Shown here piece after piece: positions 1 through 13,154 of a DNA stretch of 64,000 bases. The notes below the pieces were generated by a model. That model did no database searches. It saw only the letters and a list, made by a program, of their open reading frames with translations, and was not told the DNA's origin. This DNA comes from Styela clava (taxonomy: Eukaryota > Chordata > Ascidiacea > Stolidobranchia > Styelidae): the NCBI RefSeq assembly GCF_964204865.1, contig NC_135263.1, forward strand, positions 15,793,426-15,857,425. Reading direction: 5' to 3'. Each line of letters begins with the position of its first letter. Position 1 is the stretch's first letter. The position numbers and the translations under genes were made by a program.

Positions 1-618
1 TGGTGATCAGTGAACCCATTTATCTGCATTCTGCTGTTGCATTGTTTTTATGTCAAGTTTATTTACGTATCTCTCTTCCTTATCCAGTTTAATTTTGGTC
101 TAGATAATTTCCTATTTTAATATGAATAACATACAGTATTTAGAACGCCCAGTCTGTTTTGACCTTCGCACGTGTCGTCGAGATATGTTTAAGTTTCGGC
201 CTGTCCTTGCTCGCAGGAATACCCGAATGGCATTTGGAATTCCAAGGTATGTGGGGCATGATAAAAATATGTGGGTAGTTGTATCTGGGGTTTGCTTACG
301 AAGCTTGCAGTTCAGCTTTAGCGGTGGAAGTTTTCATTTTCACGTGTTAACCCGTATCTCAATTTTCTACGACCAAAATGATAGAACTTTTAGGGCCGTT
401 GATGGATTGGCCAATTTACAAGAATGCATGTAAATTTAACCGGTGTGTTGGTATATTCCCTAGCTATGCTAGAAGGATCGCTACGTTTTGTAAAAAAAAC
501 TATCTCTTACCAGATACAGGCAGTGAGAGAAAATTAGACGAAGGATTTTTCAAAGCATGCCTTAATTGCGTAAGAGACGATAAGCTGTTTACAATCGAGT
601 GTGATACATCTAATTTTG

Positions 619-716
619 GCGCTCCAGAAGTATGTGCACCCAGATGGCGCACAACCTGAATCATAAACTGGTACACATACTATGTTCAGGTTGTGCGCCA
701 AGATTTCTGGAGGTCC
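619..716. mobile_element. Palindromic MITE, copy 1 (98 bp)
   Basis: A short element that is almost a perfect inverted repeat: its left arm (CCAGAAGTATGTGCACC, then a GATGGCGCACAACCTGA-like stretch) is mirrored by the right arm ending TTCTGGAGGTCC. It is flanked by a direct repeat CTAATTTTG (610-618 and 717-725). A 9-bp target duplication is typical of Mutator-like elements, but 8 bp (hAT-like) cannot be excluded. It carries no coding capacity. Related copies lie at about 49189-49295 and 53150-53258. Confidence 0.75.
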
Positions 717-725
717 CTAATTTTG

Positions 726-1602
726 CCATATATATAATCTTAATTCAAGAGTAAAAGTTGACGCCCAGTAGTCTTGATGTCAAAAATATCCTCACTCATT
801 TTGCCAAAAAGGCATGTTCTGTCACAGAAGCTAAATGGACACAATCTGTTACTTTTAGGTTAAACTTCTAAGAAAATTGGTGAAATAGAAAATTTAACTT
901 TGCTGTCCTGAACTTGGTATTCTTAACTATAAGTCTAATACAGGTTTAGCAAACTATGTGGGCTCAACATATAGTTTGTGCATATCTCAGCAGAAGAATG
1001 GGAGTAAAAAGCGAAGTCCACAAAATTCTCAAAATATCTCGCTTGGCTCACAAAGCAAAAATCTTCCTCATTTCACGACCGACCTAAAAATGTGTGCAAA
1101 TTTTGCAAGGTTTGTTCTGAACTAAACCCAAGATAATTCAAGCTTCTGTAAAATTCTTGAAAGTTTTTGAGGCATCACAAAATTTGATATGTATCCCAAT
1201 GCCACGAATCAAAAGAATCACTCAAACTGCTGTGGTTTGTGGGGTTGAAGGTAGGCTAGGCTATATCACATTGTAATTTCTCCAATCGAACACATGGGCA
1301 ACTTTGTAGAGAACACTTATATCTGGACATTCTTTTATTATTAAATCATTAAGACTCTCTCGGAGATAAATAACACAAAATAAGTTAAAATAAATTACCT
1401 TTCAAGATAAGAAATATAGTAATATGATTATATATAACAAAAGTGAATGTTAAAAATATAATAAAATGTCAACAAACAATCTGACTAAATATATATATAT
1501 ATAAAATGTAGAAAAGCAGTCAATTAATTCAATGTTGACAAATGTTTTTCTAGTCGTCTCGCCGATGGCCTTGTCAACTGATTCTCATACACTCTTAAAA
1601 TA
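726..1602. other. Intergenic, nothing recognised
   Basis: AT-rich sequence downstream of the minus-strand sushi gene, with a short TA run near 1490. The open frames seen here and in 122-659 are short, show no domain and have no supporting splice pattern. Confidence 0.5.
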
Positions 1603-4600
1603 TCACAGATCTCTTGTCCCTGTAACATAAAACGACACAAAATTTAAAAACAAAACGTCATTTGTGAATTTTTAAAGTATTCCGACGGGTTTATACTAAA
1701 ATATGGACAAGAAAAGCAAAAATCTGAACACATGCTCTTGTATATGGTGACTATTGTACATCTATCAAAATGCATGATCAAGACTCCCGAGTTTAATGAA
1801 TTCTATTAGGAATTGATGAGAGCAAATAATAATTGTTTAAGAAAAAAATAACTCACAAATGAAGCTCGCACACACTGTATCTTCTTTGTCGTCCACTTTA
1901 GATAGAACTATTTTTCTCGACTGATGTTTCAGAAAATAGCCTTGTTTCGTAAATGATTCGAAGGCTGCGTATCCCTGTTTGAAAAACAACGACACAATTA
2001 TAATCATGGCAAATTTTGTGAAATCTCACGACCCAAGGATATAGGGTTGTGATGGCAAAATGAAATGACTTATATGAAACAATCATTTTTACATAACATT
2101 TATTTCCCCAGAAATTACATCAAAGTGAAAAAGCTGCGCTTGTTTGACATCATCGAGTTTGTATAATGTGGTCTATCTTTACTTGAGCAAAATGATACTT
2201 CCCACATATGCAATTAGTATTGAGCAACACCTCAATGCCAAATATGAAATAAACAATAAAATATACTGAAAAAATAAATTAGTAACTTTTTTGTTTTTAT
2301 TAAAAAAACAAGCAACCCAAGAACACCGTGCGTCTCAGGGGATCAAAATTTCTTCATATTTCTCAAATTTAACGCTTAAAGCCTTCCAATATAACACTTC
2401 CAACGTAATATTCAGAACAAGTTTTACCCTGAAAAAGTGATTCTCTCGGAGCCAAAAAGTGGCACGATCTTGTTCCAAAGGAGTGTTTTCCAACATATCA
2501 CCAGTGTACACATGCGTGCCGTTGGATTTGATATATTTGTTTCTATCGCCTTGCACGAGAATGGATACTGTGTTTTTCACGCCGTTAACTCCGGGAGATT
2601 TAACATATAGCGCCAAGTAATAATATGATTTCAGGGTCACTTGTTCACCAAAACCGACATGTATGACGTAGTTGGATGGGTCGTAAGAATGTAATAAATA
2701 TGGTCCATTTTTTCCTTCTCTCAAGATCGGTGCGTCAGCTAAAATATGCAAAATGGAATTATTCAGTAAATTTCGTTTAACTAGCCAACTTAAAATGTAA
2801 AATAACAAGATACATAAAAAACACTTAAGATACACAAAAAATATTGTATGACGAACACAAATTTCAGAATAGGTTGGAATGACAGTACACGTATAATATT
2901 AGCTAAAGTCTATGATAATACTATACCGAATTCCTGCATAGATATTAATACTTTATCATTTACTACTTCACATGTAAAATTTGAACTGCACAAGAAAATT
3001 GATGGAATAATTTCTGGAATTGGGAGTGCTGAAATTTATTTCGTTTAAATTCAACGTATCTGCCAAATAATTTCATATCCTGAAAAGGCAATTATTCCAA
3101 AACATTTCAGGCTCATTGCGTGATCTATATAAAATTAGCAAAACACTTCAGCAGGATATATTCATATAGGCCAAAAAAATTTGATTTTCGTCATTTCAAG
3201 AAAACTAATGTGATTAAATAGAAGTCTATTTCTCCGTATTTACTGTACCCATTTCAACGTCCAACAGTTAAAACAATTAAATGTAGTGAATTAATCTATT
3301 CTATTTTTTTTCTTAAATTCGGTGTCCAATCTTTTAATATATACTTAGCGAAAATAACGAAAAACTGATGTATTTCTCAAGGTTAGCAAAAGACATGAAT
3401 GTGTTGTCGAATTGAACGTGTTTCGTCATACAGATTTCACTTTTTGAACTTGCTTGAATGGTTGTACACCACTTACCTTCGCAGAATCCGATGGTGGCGT
3501 TATAATGAGGTTTTTGAGTTTCATAGTCAAAAACACATTTTGTAACTGTCGGTCCCCGGAGATGATATCCTGTTGAGGGAATAGTCAATTAATTTTTTTG
3601 TAATAATGATTATACTAATTACGTCATCCGACCTTTGGCATTTTGGTCAATTCCTGGGCACTAATATGGAAAAAATATCGTTTCACAAACAACGGATCGG
3701 ATGTACTGATAATCTGTTTACTGATGTTTTTTTTTTCGAGTAAGTGTTTATTGTTCTGTAAAATTTAAATCACGATATCTCAATAAATCTGAAATTCCAA
3801 TACTTTCGAGGAAAAATCTCTAGACTCTTAGTCAACGGCATTGTTTTCCTTTCTAAATATAAAATTATTGAATTAAATTTTATTACATATTATTATAAGT
3901 AAACATGTTTTGAACGTTTTAACATCCGCGAGTTCATGAGATTAATCCAAAGATAAAACCCACGGAGTTCAAGGTCCATATTGTCTTTCACGGATTTTCA
4001 AAATGAATGCACAAAAAACTCTCGTTAAATATAGATCATAGCTATGTAAATATATACAAAATACCCATTTTCATATTCGGTTTCCGATGTTTTATAATTC
4101 CTTAGGTGGTCGTCGTTAGTTTTCGACGTTTTTAACATAAAATTGACTGCCTTCGTGCCACCGCGAAGAAAGGGGGTGTGGCAAAATATGAGTGTTTGTG
4201 GAAATAACAATATAGTAAAATAAGAAAAACATGGTTTATTTATGGTATATGATAAGGATATTGTGAGTCATTTTAGAGAATAGCTTAATGTTATAATTAC
4301 AACATTTATAATTGACAATTGTGAAAGTGATCGCGCCTAGAGGTATGTTTTTTCCGCGGTTTTATTTCATCGCACGACTGTTTTGTGGAATTTCTAACGG
4401 AAATGTTACGTCATCGATGATTGAGAATGCTGAGAGTGCCATTTTTATCGAGAATACTGTTCACAGCAAGGTCACGCGTACTCACTCAGAAATATAGGAG
4501 ATATATCTCCGAGCAAAGTTACGGGCGATCACCGACGTTCGAAGAGAGAGAATTATAACGTAGAACTACATTTTTGGCGTTAGTGAATACCGATGAACAA

Positions 4601-6050
4601 ATAGGATGTAGCATGTAGTAGTTCTCGAGCACTACAATGTAAGCCCGGCGTTGATGATAAGTTGGCGCCTGAATATTTTTACAAGCAAGCATTAAAGCTT
4701 GAATGACTATCATGTAGTTCACTACAGTGGTATCACTATACCCAGTGCGGTACTTCGGGTTTCGTTGAAGGTGGGGCAGGGGCATTTAAACTTTGTGACG
4801 TCATAGTATGATTCAAATTTTGTATTGTGTCTTACACCAAGACAAAATGCAGCGTTACATATAGTATTAGATTTCCCGAAACAGTCTTCATTACGCTACA
4901 CGGGAAATTTATGTATGACATAGGATAAGATTTACATAGTCATCCCGAGGGAGAGGAAAGTCGATAACACGCCTTAATCATATGACGAACCACGGCCTCC
5001 TGTTCGATTACCAGTCCATGTCGGGTATGGGATTAGTTAGTTAGCCAGTTATTTGTTTTCAAATGCATGGACTTGATGTAAATAATAAATGAATTTTGAA
5101 ACTTTAGCTTTGCTACAAAATTGCAGTTGGAAACAGGCGTTTTTGGTAATGACTTCAATCAAAAAAAATCAATCTGAAAACTTTTACCCCTGAGCATGAT
5201 ATGAACATGCGCAACAAAGTCAAACTTTTTATAGTAAAAAAAACACATTCCGGTTCTCACCTTTTACGCACGAAAACCAGCATATACTTCCTATCTCTGC
5301 TTGATGTCTTTCGAATAGGCACCATTTTGTTCCGTAAAGGGGTGTTTTCTGTGGTTCACAATTTTCGTTCCCTGTATTAAAATAATTATTTAAGGCATTG
5401 TAACTCTACACTCGATTTAAAATGCGCATTATCGTTTCTGATGTAAAAAAAAATAATGAATGGAACCATGTACGATTTATGGACTCAACCAAAATCCTGA
5501 AACAAATGATCTAATCAAATCATTAATATTATATACGTAATATTGGCGCTTCGATGTATAATCAACAAATTTTGAATTTTTCTAGCATTCTGACCCAAAT
5601 CTTTATTCAAGCAAGCAAAAGGACGTCAGCAGTAAATTCTGATAGAGACATAGGAACATTGTCATTTCGATCTACGATTTCTGTTTCGCAGTTTATTAAA
5701 ATTCTTAGTGAAATCAGAGGAAAAAATTGAGTTTTTTTGATAACTACTTTTATTCTCAAATAGCATAAAATATTTTTGTATTTTTGAAACTTTTTATGCC
5801 ATTATTCGAGTTTAATTTTCAATTTAAATTCTTCATCATTTGCACCCCAGCAAGAAGATTGTCGAAGCATTTTCCGAATTAAAGTTGATATTGAAAAGTT
5901 TACGTCGTTAATTGTTCAAATTGACATAATTTAGTAACAAATCTTAAAAATACTTTAACGTCAAGTTCATCACTTACCTCTATGATGAGATGGAGCAGCG
6001 ATTGAGCTGGAAAAGCAAAATGTTATCGAGACGAGATGAATAAGGTTCAT
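1603..6050 (-). CDS. Secreted sushi plus AbfB-like beta-trefoil protein (240 aa model)
   Basis: Six exons in transcript order: 6050-5978, 5371-5261, 3569-3477, 2738-2428, 1974-1857 and 1619-1603. All phases join and the total is 723 nt. Exon 1 encodes a signal peptide (starts MNLIHLVSITFCF, Ala-rich cleavage region). Residues about 28-92 form a sushi/CCP-like module split by an intron: NCEPQ, a GSICWFSC segment, GYHLRG, then TKC and GFC. It has six Cys rather than four, and the usual Trp before the last Cys is missing. Residues about 95-240 resemble an AbfB (arabinofuranosidase B) trefoil: DRATFWLRE, then FESFTKQGYFLKHQ and IVLSKVDD. In known proteins AbfB modules bind sugars, so an extracellular carbohydrate-binding role is inferred. 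The C-terminus is uncertain: without the last splice (donor GTGAGT after 1857) the frame stops at 1837. The 5' end upstream of the ATG at 6050 is not resolved. Confidence 0.65.
4917..5078 (-). repeat. SINE fragment (3' body), intronic
   Basis: This is the 3' part of the tRNA-derived SINE seen in full at 46351-46697, on the minus strand. It shares the segment around CATACCCGACATGGACTG, the TTTCCTCTCCC block and the tail ATGTAAATCTTATCCTATG. The tRNA head is absent. It lies in an intron of the sushi gene. Confidence 0.75.
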
Positions 6051-8124
6051 TATGCTGTTTGCAATACACGGGTTCAATATACGATACAATTTATATTCTT
6101 TTCAGCTAAAATCTCTTGAAATGACATGAACTGTATGTTGGACGAAATTGGCAGAATTCCATGAAATTCCATTTATATATGAAGTGCTGAGTAACGTTTG
6201 GACCAACATGGAATGTGATGACTGATTGCATCACAAATTGCCCCAAAGGTAAAAGACACTGTTTTGAATTCGTGGTTTGGAGAAAGGTTCTGCGTGGCGA
6301 TAATTTTTCTTAAAAGCGCCACTTGTATTGCTATATTGGTCATGCTTCGTTCACATTTTTATCCACAGAATTATCAACGTTGTATCATTTAGCTCTCTCG
6401 CGTTTTTCTCATGACTTTTGCTTTTGTTTTGAATTGTTTACTTGCATCTTCTTGTTATTTAATGTTATTCATGACTGAATTTGAGTAAACAGCGAAAAAC
6501 TACTCATTGGTCGTACGAAAACAGACTGAAATATGATAATATAGTATTTTCCGATGATTCAGCCTGTCGACTAAGGATGACGTAAGCTGAAAAAACAAAT
6601 AATTAGAACCATCAAGAAAATTTTTAAGTACCTTTTTTGAGATATTTACTTCTGAAATGTCGCGTGCTCACTTAAATAGTTATTACTTGGTGTCGGAATC
6701 GCGATGAAAAATCTATTTTTATTAGTTTTTTATTTTATTAAAATATTCGGCATAAACTGAACATCAATAGGTTTTGAGAGCCTTCAACATTTCAAAACAG
6801 AAATCGACCGCAAATTATTAACTTGAGTTGGCGACGCACTACTGTGAGCGATTTCGCATTATAGGCCAGTGCGTTTCATGATCTGCTATTAATTAGATTA
6901 TATGCCAGCTGTAAGAGGCATCGGAACTGACAAATCGTACAGAAATTTTAAGCACATATCAGTATCTTCGAATACTGTTATGGGGATATTGGTAATTACT
7001 TGCCAAGCGAAGGTCATAATATAGCCTATTTTATAATACTACATGGTTTCATCAAGATACATTTCATTACGGCATAGTCAATTTGTTTAATCGGAAAGAT
7101 GGCCTGTCCTCGCACACATTCCTACAGAAACAATAAGAAGAAATCGTGTATCAAGTTTGTTGAACTCAATAAATCATGCATTGACAATAGTGTTCTAAAC
7201 AACAACAGCTGATTTGTTATATATTATATCGTGTTCTCATTTTCATTCATCGGTCTGTGATAACTTACCAAGCGAGTCCCTGCATATATTCCGCAGTTTT
7301 CCATTTCAATTTTTTTTTTATTAAACGTTATTTTAAGGAAAACTAATGTTTAGATCTCTATTGTTATAAATATGGGTTGTCACTGAAAAGGGTCTTGTAC
7401 AATGTTGACTGTGATTTAAATCATTTACCTCAATACCCCACAAACCATCGTTATGAGGTGTATTTTTAGAATATAATATAAGTTTAGAATATTTAAAAAG
7501 CATAACATGTCGCTATAAAAAGGCAATGGTAACCTAAAATTTGCCTTTTATTTTGGTTACTTTAATTTTTTTCATACGTTCCTCCCTTTTTTCTGCATTT
7601 CTGTGTGCCACTGAGAGATTTTTTTTTCGACATCTTTCTGACAGCCTTCGTAATTTTGCCGGTGCGATCAAACAAACAACAAGACGCCGAAAATCGACGA
7701 CTTCCTGGCATTGTTACGTAACAAAACAATTCGAGCAGAACTAACATCAACGTTATAAGATGTGCATTACGCGGGGGTTGCGGGGGTGGATGCTACGCCA
7801 CTGCATCAAACTATTTCCTGGTATTACGTTACTGGTATAACACAGCACTCCGGGGTGAATTTATCAATTTATATATCCCTAGTGCACAAGGTCGTCTTCA
7901 TACTCACTGTTTTTCAGTTAAGCATCAGGGAACATGCATAATAGACCCTTCGACCGGACTTCCGTCATCGTTACTATGTTCAGATTCGATACCACTCATT
8001 GTATTCAGATATGATTGCTGAGGACATAAAATGTCTAAATTAGTCCAGTTCAGCCTTCAGTCTACCCTAGTTGAAATAGCTGAGTACCGTAACTCGAATT
8101 TTTTTTATACCGCTCGAACTACTA
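6051..8124. other. Intergenic, no gene recognised
   Basis: AT-rich sequence upstream of the sushi gene. Open frames around 7541-7750 overlap on both strands and show no domain. The promoter of the minus-strand gene should lie just above 6050, but no TATA box or other element stands out. Confidence 0.4.
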
Positions 8125-8227
8125 CCGTGTTTCCTCGAAAATAAAACCTACCCTGAAAATAAGCCCTAGTGGTATTTTTCGGAAGAAAATTGAAATAAGA
8201 CTCAGTTATATTTTCGAGGAAACACAT
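8125..8227. mobile_element. Short MITE with about 20-bp terminal inverted repeats
   Basis: The left end GTGTTTCCTCGAAAATAAAA is mirrored by the right end TATTTTCGAGGAAACAC, giving a roughly 100-bp element without coding capacity. The TTTCC-TCGAAAATAA terminal motif is reminiscent of a widespread animal MITE type, an association made from memory. Target duplications are not clear. Confidence 0.65.
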
Positions 8228-9110
8228 TAGTATTTCAGAACATTTTAATTTTGGAATACTCTGATGGTATACCGACAAGCGAAACAATTTATTAAGTTGC
8301 AGCGCTCGAGGAAGCCAGATTCTGGAGAGGAAATAAGGTTAGGCCCAAGATAAAAAAACATGAAGTAACAATAGACGATTTAGCAGCCGCTAAGACACTT
8401 TTGTCACTCTGACATATTTACAGGCATGGTTGTGTACATTGTTTCGTTTTTTAGTTTAGTTTTGTCAAAGGTCGGGGAAATATTCATCAACCAAGTAGAT
8501 TACAAATTTTAAAGACTTCTAGACGACATTTTTGTTAGATCCAACTGGGGAGAAGAAATCAAATTACCGGGTTGTGGCAGTAATCACTGGGGAATATTCT
8601 AATCCGTATTTTCTTCGAAGATTTGGTATTTACGCCGGTATTGTTAAATACTCTTCCCTTTTATTATGCTATGTTTTAATTGGTAATTAAATTTGTGAAG
8701 ACGATGAATTTTTTCCACTTTTCCAGCGAAGTCGTCTTAGGGTGTGATAGGAATTAAGCATTATTACATTATATTGGAATATTAATCAGAAAACACAACA
8801 TAGTCTTGTGGGATGTCATTCGCATAAATCAGGTTAGATAATTAAGATTCAGCACTCAAAAGAATAGTTTATTGGGATCACTAAAACTATTTTTCATCGC
8901 GCATGATAAATATCAGCATTCGATCTCGGGATAATACTACGACCTGGTCATATTTAGAGTAATTTACTTTTGCAAAGTAGTCCCAGTCGTCTGTTTTCCG
9001 ACAAACAACTTTAACTTACGTGTGTAAATACAGCATTGATAAAAGCAAAGGGAATACTCGTATATCAATATAGTCAAATGTTGGAGGGAGCGAATCAAAA
9101 TGAATTAGAT

Positions 9111-9473
9111 CAGGCTTGCCCAACCTTTTTGTGTCGCGGGCCACTTTCGCACGGCGAAGTTCATTGCGGGCCGCAAACGTATGTACCAAACTCTAATACC
9201 AGCTAAGTTTTGATCTACGTTAGCATTTACATAATACATAAAAGACAAGTTTATTAACATAAAATCAATGATGTTAATAAATAAATAATGATTACGGACT
9301 AGGGTTGGGAAAAATATTCGAATATGGTATCGAATATTATAATAGCAGTTTACTATTCACACCAAAATCACGAAACATATCCGAGCCTATATATATATAT
9401 AAAATACTAAAAATTTTCGGTCACAAACTCATATAGGGCGGGCCGCATGGGGCCCCCGGGCTGGGCAGCCTCG
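9111..9473. mobile_element. Non-autonomous hAT element (363 bp)
   Basis: The left end CAGGCTTGCCCAACC and the imperfect inverted right end GGCTGGGCAGCCTCG are bordered by a perfect 8-bp direct repeat AATTAGAT (9103-9110 and 9474-9481). Both subterminal regions hold GCGGGCC runs, as in the other hAT elements here. No transposase is present. Confidence 0.85.
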
Positions 9474-10010
9474 AATTAGATTTTTTAAGATATCACAACT
9501 TAACTGTTTGATGTTTGTACGACGGCAATTCTACTAATTACTTCGACTGAATACGTTAATAAAAAGAAGTCGCGCAAAAATGTTGCAGTCTTACACTCTC
9601 AGACTTTAGAGAGCCAGCGTCATGCTTTGGATGATACCGACAACGCGCTTTTGCCCCAGGCTAAGTATAGTGCAAATGGTTTTGCTCGATAACCTCAAAT
9701 ACTATCCTAACTAAATAATCTTAAATATCAAACGTAAAGTCCAGGTAGTAATTGGAAGAATCAAGGCAATTACCTATATTTAAAGTATAGAATGTCCTAT
9801 ATCATGACAAATGGTGTATAATCCACTATAAAGACAGAGTGTAGGTCAATTTGAATCAGGGTGCAAAAGATAAATTAGATGAGTACAAAATATTATATTT
9901 ATTTGCAATGACGTTGATAACCGATTACTATATGTTTTTAGATTCTCAAAAATGAGGTAGATAATAAAAACTGTATATACCGAAATATTTTGGTTTCATC
10001 GGTTCCTGCC

Positions 10011-13000
10011 ATGTCACCGTTCGATATATTTCGCTTGATTATACCAAGTAATCCTCTGCTATCTGTGACACTGTTGCTGTGCTTTTTTAATTATTTATTA
10101 CTTCTAATGAACTATAATTACAAGCAAGGTAAGTCTGAATATTTTTTAAACGAATAAATATAGTTAGGTCGTTTATACTTGTTTAAAAGTATATATGCCC
10201 AAAAGGTCTAACATTTGTCGAAATGTGTGTCCAAAAGCAAGAAAAGTTAAAATATCGAAACTGTTGAAAGCATTAACAAAGTAATAAATGATACGAATGT
10301 GTGTTACTTTCCAGCTGGTAAATCCTTTTTGTTCTTAGTTTGCTCAGACGAAACGTTTGCGTCTGAAGGGAGGAGCCGTCAAAGGAGAGGAGTAAACGAC
10401 TTTGATCATTGGAATGTTCAAGAAAAAAATCAATTCTGGGTTGTGGAAATGGCAAAATATTCAAGTAGGTCGAAGGTTTATAGTTGCATATATATATATT
10501 AAGTTTGACATACGGTACAGAGTATGGCATGTAATACTACATACTCATACGGTACGACGGAAACTTACGTGAAACTTTTCCTAATTAAACTTCGACAAAG
10601 AGTAAAATTTTCAGTATTTTGATATATGCTATCAAAAAAAATAGCTTGAGAAATTGAATACAAATATTTCACATGTAGCTTTCAACTGGGAATCTGAGAT
10701 GGAACGGCTTTTCGAAATTATACCAGTGATGGAAATGAGAACAGATAGCGTGACTCCAGATGATGCCGAAAGACAAATCCCTATTGATCCCAATGAGCCA
10801 ACGCAATGGGGCCAAAATCTTTCAAAAAGTCACAAGTTGCCGCTTGTTACGGAATCTACTAACGAAGAGCTTATTGCTCTTGAAATGAAAAGAATTAATA
10901 GTAACTTTACAAATATATATCAAAATCTTAATAAACAGAGCAATTCAAAATGGCATTTGCTAAAAGAAAATGCGTTATTGAATGGTTTACTCAATTGCAG
11001 AGAAATTTCGCAGCTAGAGTATAGTCGAAAAGACCCGCGGATTAAATACAATTTCCGTAGTTTGTCAAAATGGAAAGGTGACATCAAAATTTCATCCACT
11101 GTAAGCGTTCCAATACTTCTAAGAAATTTCGTCAAAAAGAAAACTCCACCAGAATCATCTATAGAAAAGATGAATTATCCCACGATTGCAAGAAAAAGCG
11201 ATAAACAGTATTTTGACAAAAGCTTTGAACGTGCTAAAACTAAACTTCTTAATCTGTTGAAAATGCAAGGATGGTATGGAATACCACGTTTGTATGGATT
11301 GTGTATCACGTCATCAAGTGGAGATGACGTTACAGACGCAATATTAAATCCAACTAAAGGAACGCCTATGAAGGTCTCGGATAAAATCAGGTATATTTTG
11401 AGCAAGCTTGCACAATGTATCATAATAAAAAAAACTCCAGACATTCATATATATTGCATCATCACGATTATTTTTGTGTGTTTACATCACCGATATGCAT
11501 AAAAATCAGAATGGTGATAAAAACCTAATTCCCATCAGATATTTACTTATTCACTGGAATCCCTTGAGAAACTTTTGATAGACTAGAAAGATCAATTTAA
11601 TAAACGATTTTATCTTAAATAAAGTATTATAAATTGTATCCAAAATCGACGACAGTGTGTAAATAAAACGAGTCACGTCTGAATTTTAATTCCGAGTAGG
11701 AATTTCCCTCCTCTTTGATGATGTATATACAAAACTCTACTTGAATCCACATCTTGCATTGGAGTTAGGCACTTATAATTCTTTATCTCTTTCAGATACA
11801 TAGTTGCAAGACACGATGAAGGAACTCCACTTTGTGATTCCTATTATGCATCGTTTGAATGTCAGCGACTTCACCCAGTTATGAGGTTGACGAATACAAT
11901 GGATAAACCGCCTCTGGCGGCAATAACTATAATGTACAATACCGCAAAGCTTTTTGAGCAATTTTGGAAACACGGGTAGGTCCAATGTAAAGAATACTTT
12001 TATTTTGTCCATGGCAGCACTGAAAACAGTGAAATTTAATATTTTGGGGCATAGAAACTTATACGATTTCCGTATTCCGACTATTCAACAATTTATAGAA
12101 AAGAGAATGTAACACAGAATGTCCTATTTGATGTAGAACGCTGCAACAAATAAATATAAGTATTCTACCTGGTTTATGTAATAAATTATATCAATTTTTT
12201 TGTTGTAAATAACAATCATTAAGATTTGTACAGTAACTTTACTGAAAATATTTGCAGTGAACAACGTGGTACTTGTCTTCCACTACCATCTCTAAAATTT
12301 AAGTAGTTTACAGAGAAAGTCCTACATTTAATGTGTCTATATCGACTATTTCAACAATTGTTTACCCAATAGCATATGAATGTTTCTTTATAATTATACT
12401 TCACCATCGTTTTCAGTGCTGTATTATATGATCTGCTCGGAACAGATTTCAAAATTGACTCGAATTTAGATGTCATGATAACGGATACTAGTTCAGTAAA
12501 ATTTCTACCAAGAAATGAATGCTCAGAAAGTTCACATATACAGAGGTAAAGTATTTTTTCGAAATTAAATAGAGCGCGATGCCAGAGCAAAATAAATTAG
12601 ACAGACTTGACAATTAATCATCTTGGGAGGACCCGCTTGCTCGTGGAAAGGCATGACACACTTGGTTCACAATTATATATATATTGGAGGTCATGTTTCC
12701 ATTTATATATTTTTTCAATTATTCGACCTTTTTTATTTATCAGGTTGCTCTCGGATACAATATGTACTGAATCAACACAATGTGAACTAGTTTCTTGGCA
12801 AACAAACTCTATTTCTCTGAAACTCGGTATGCACTGTGGAGAAGTGAGAGGTTATTGTAAAAAGAACCGATGTTGGGGAATCGATTCACACGTGCATGCC
12901 TGTATATTATCAAGATGGTTTTTTACCAAACTTCATGCTGTAATTCCTACCTCTTGGTCACATGATGAGGACCTAAATAATCTTATTCAGTGTGGATCCA

Positions 13001-13095
13001 GTAACGCGCCAGATGAAAGATGTGATTGGACTCAACTAAAAACGGGCCTAAAACAGATATATGACATTGCAAAGAAAGAATGGGCTCCCAAATGA
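10011..13095 (+). CDS. FAM69/DIPK-like divergent protein kinase, type II membrane (546 aa)
   Basis: Six exons: 10011-10128, 10315-10464, 10679-11390, 11796-11975, 12417-12545 and 12744-13095. Phases join and the total is 1641 nt. The N-terminus (residues about 14-34, SVTLLLCFFNYLLLLM region) is an uncleaved signal anchor, as in ER/Golgi FAM69 proteins. The C-terminal half matches the FAM69 (PIP49_C) layout: RLYGLC, then a helix region, YDLLGTDFKID in place of the catalytic loop, MITDT in place of the DFG region, then a Cys cluster (TICTESTQCE, MHCGEV, GYCKKNRCW, HACILSRWFF). Asp is kept at the two kinase positions as aligned by eye, but the catalytic-loop Asn appears to be replaced. It may act in the secretory pathway or be a pseudokinase. 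At 546 aa it is longer than vertebrate members (about 430). A candidate polyadenylation signal lies at 13149-13154. The family call is fairly firm, the orthology is not. Confidence 0.65.
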
Positions 13096-13154
13096 AGAAA
13101 TCTGAAACGACGTGACTTCCATATACACGTCTTTTCATTAACACATTAAATAAA

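Noticed and set aside
122-659. Two overlapping plus-strand open frames (103 and 93 codons)
   Set aside because: They overlap in different frames, show no domain or splice signals, and the second runs into the MITE at 619.
7232-7310. Possible extra 5' exon of the sushi gene (minus strand, GTAAGT donor)
   Set aside because: The frame and acceptor do not fit. Exon 1 at 5978-6050 already supplies an ATG and signal peptide in the right phase.
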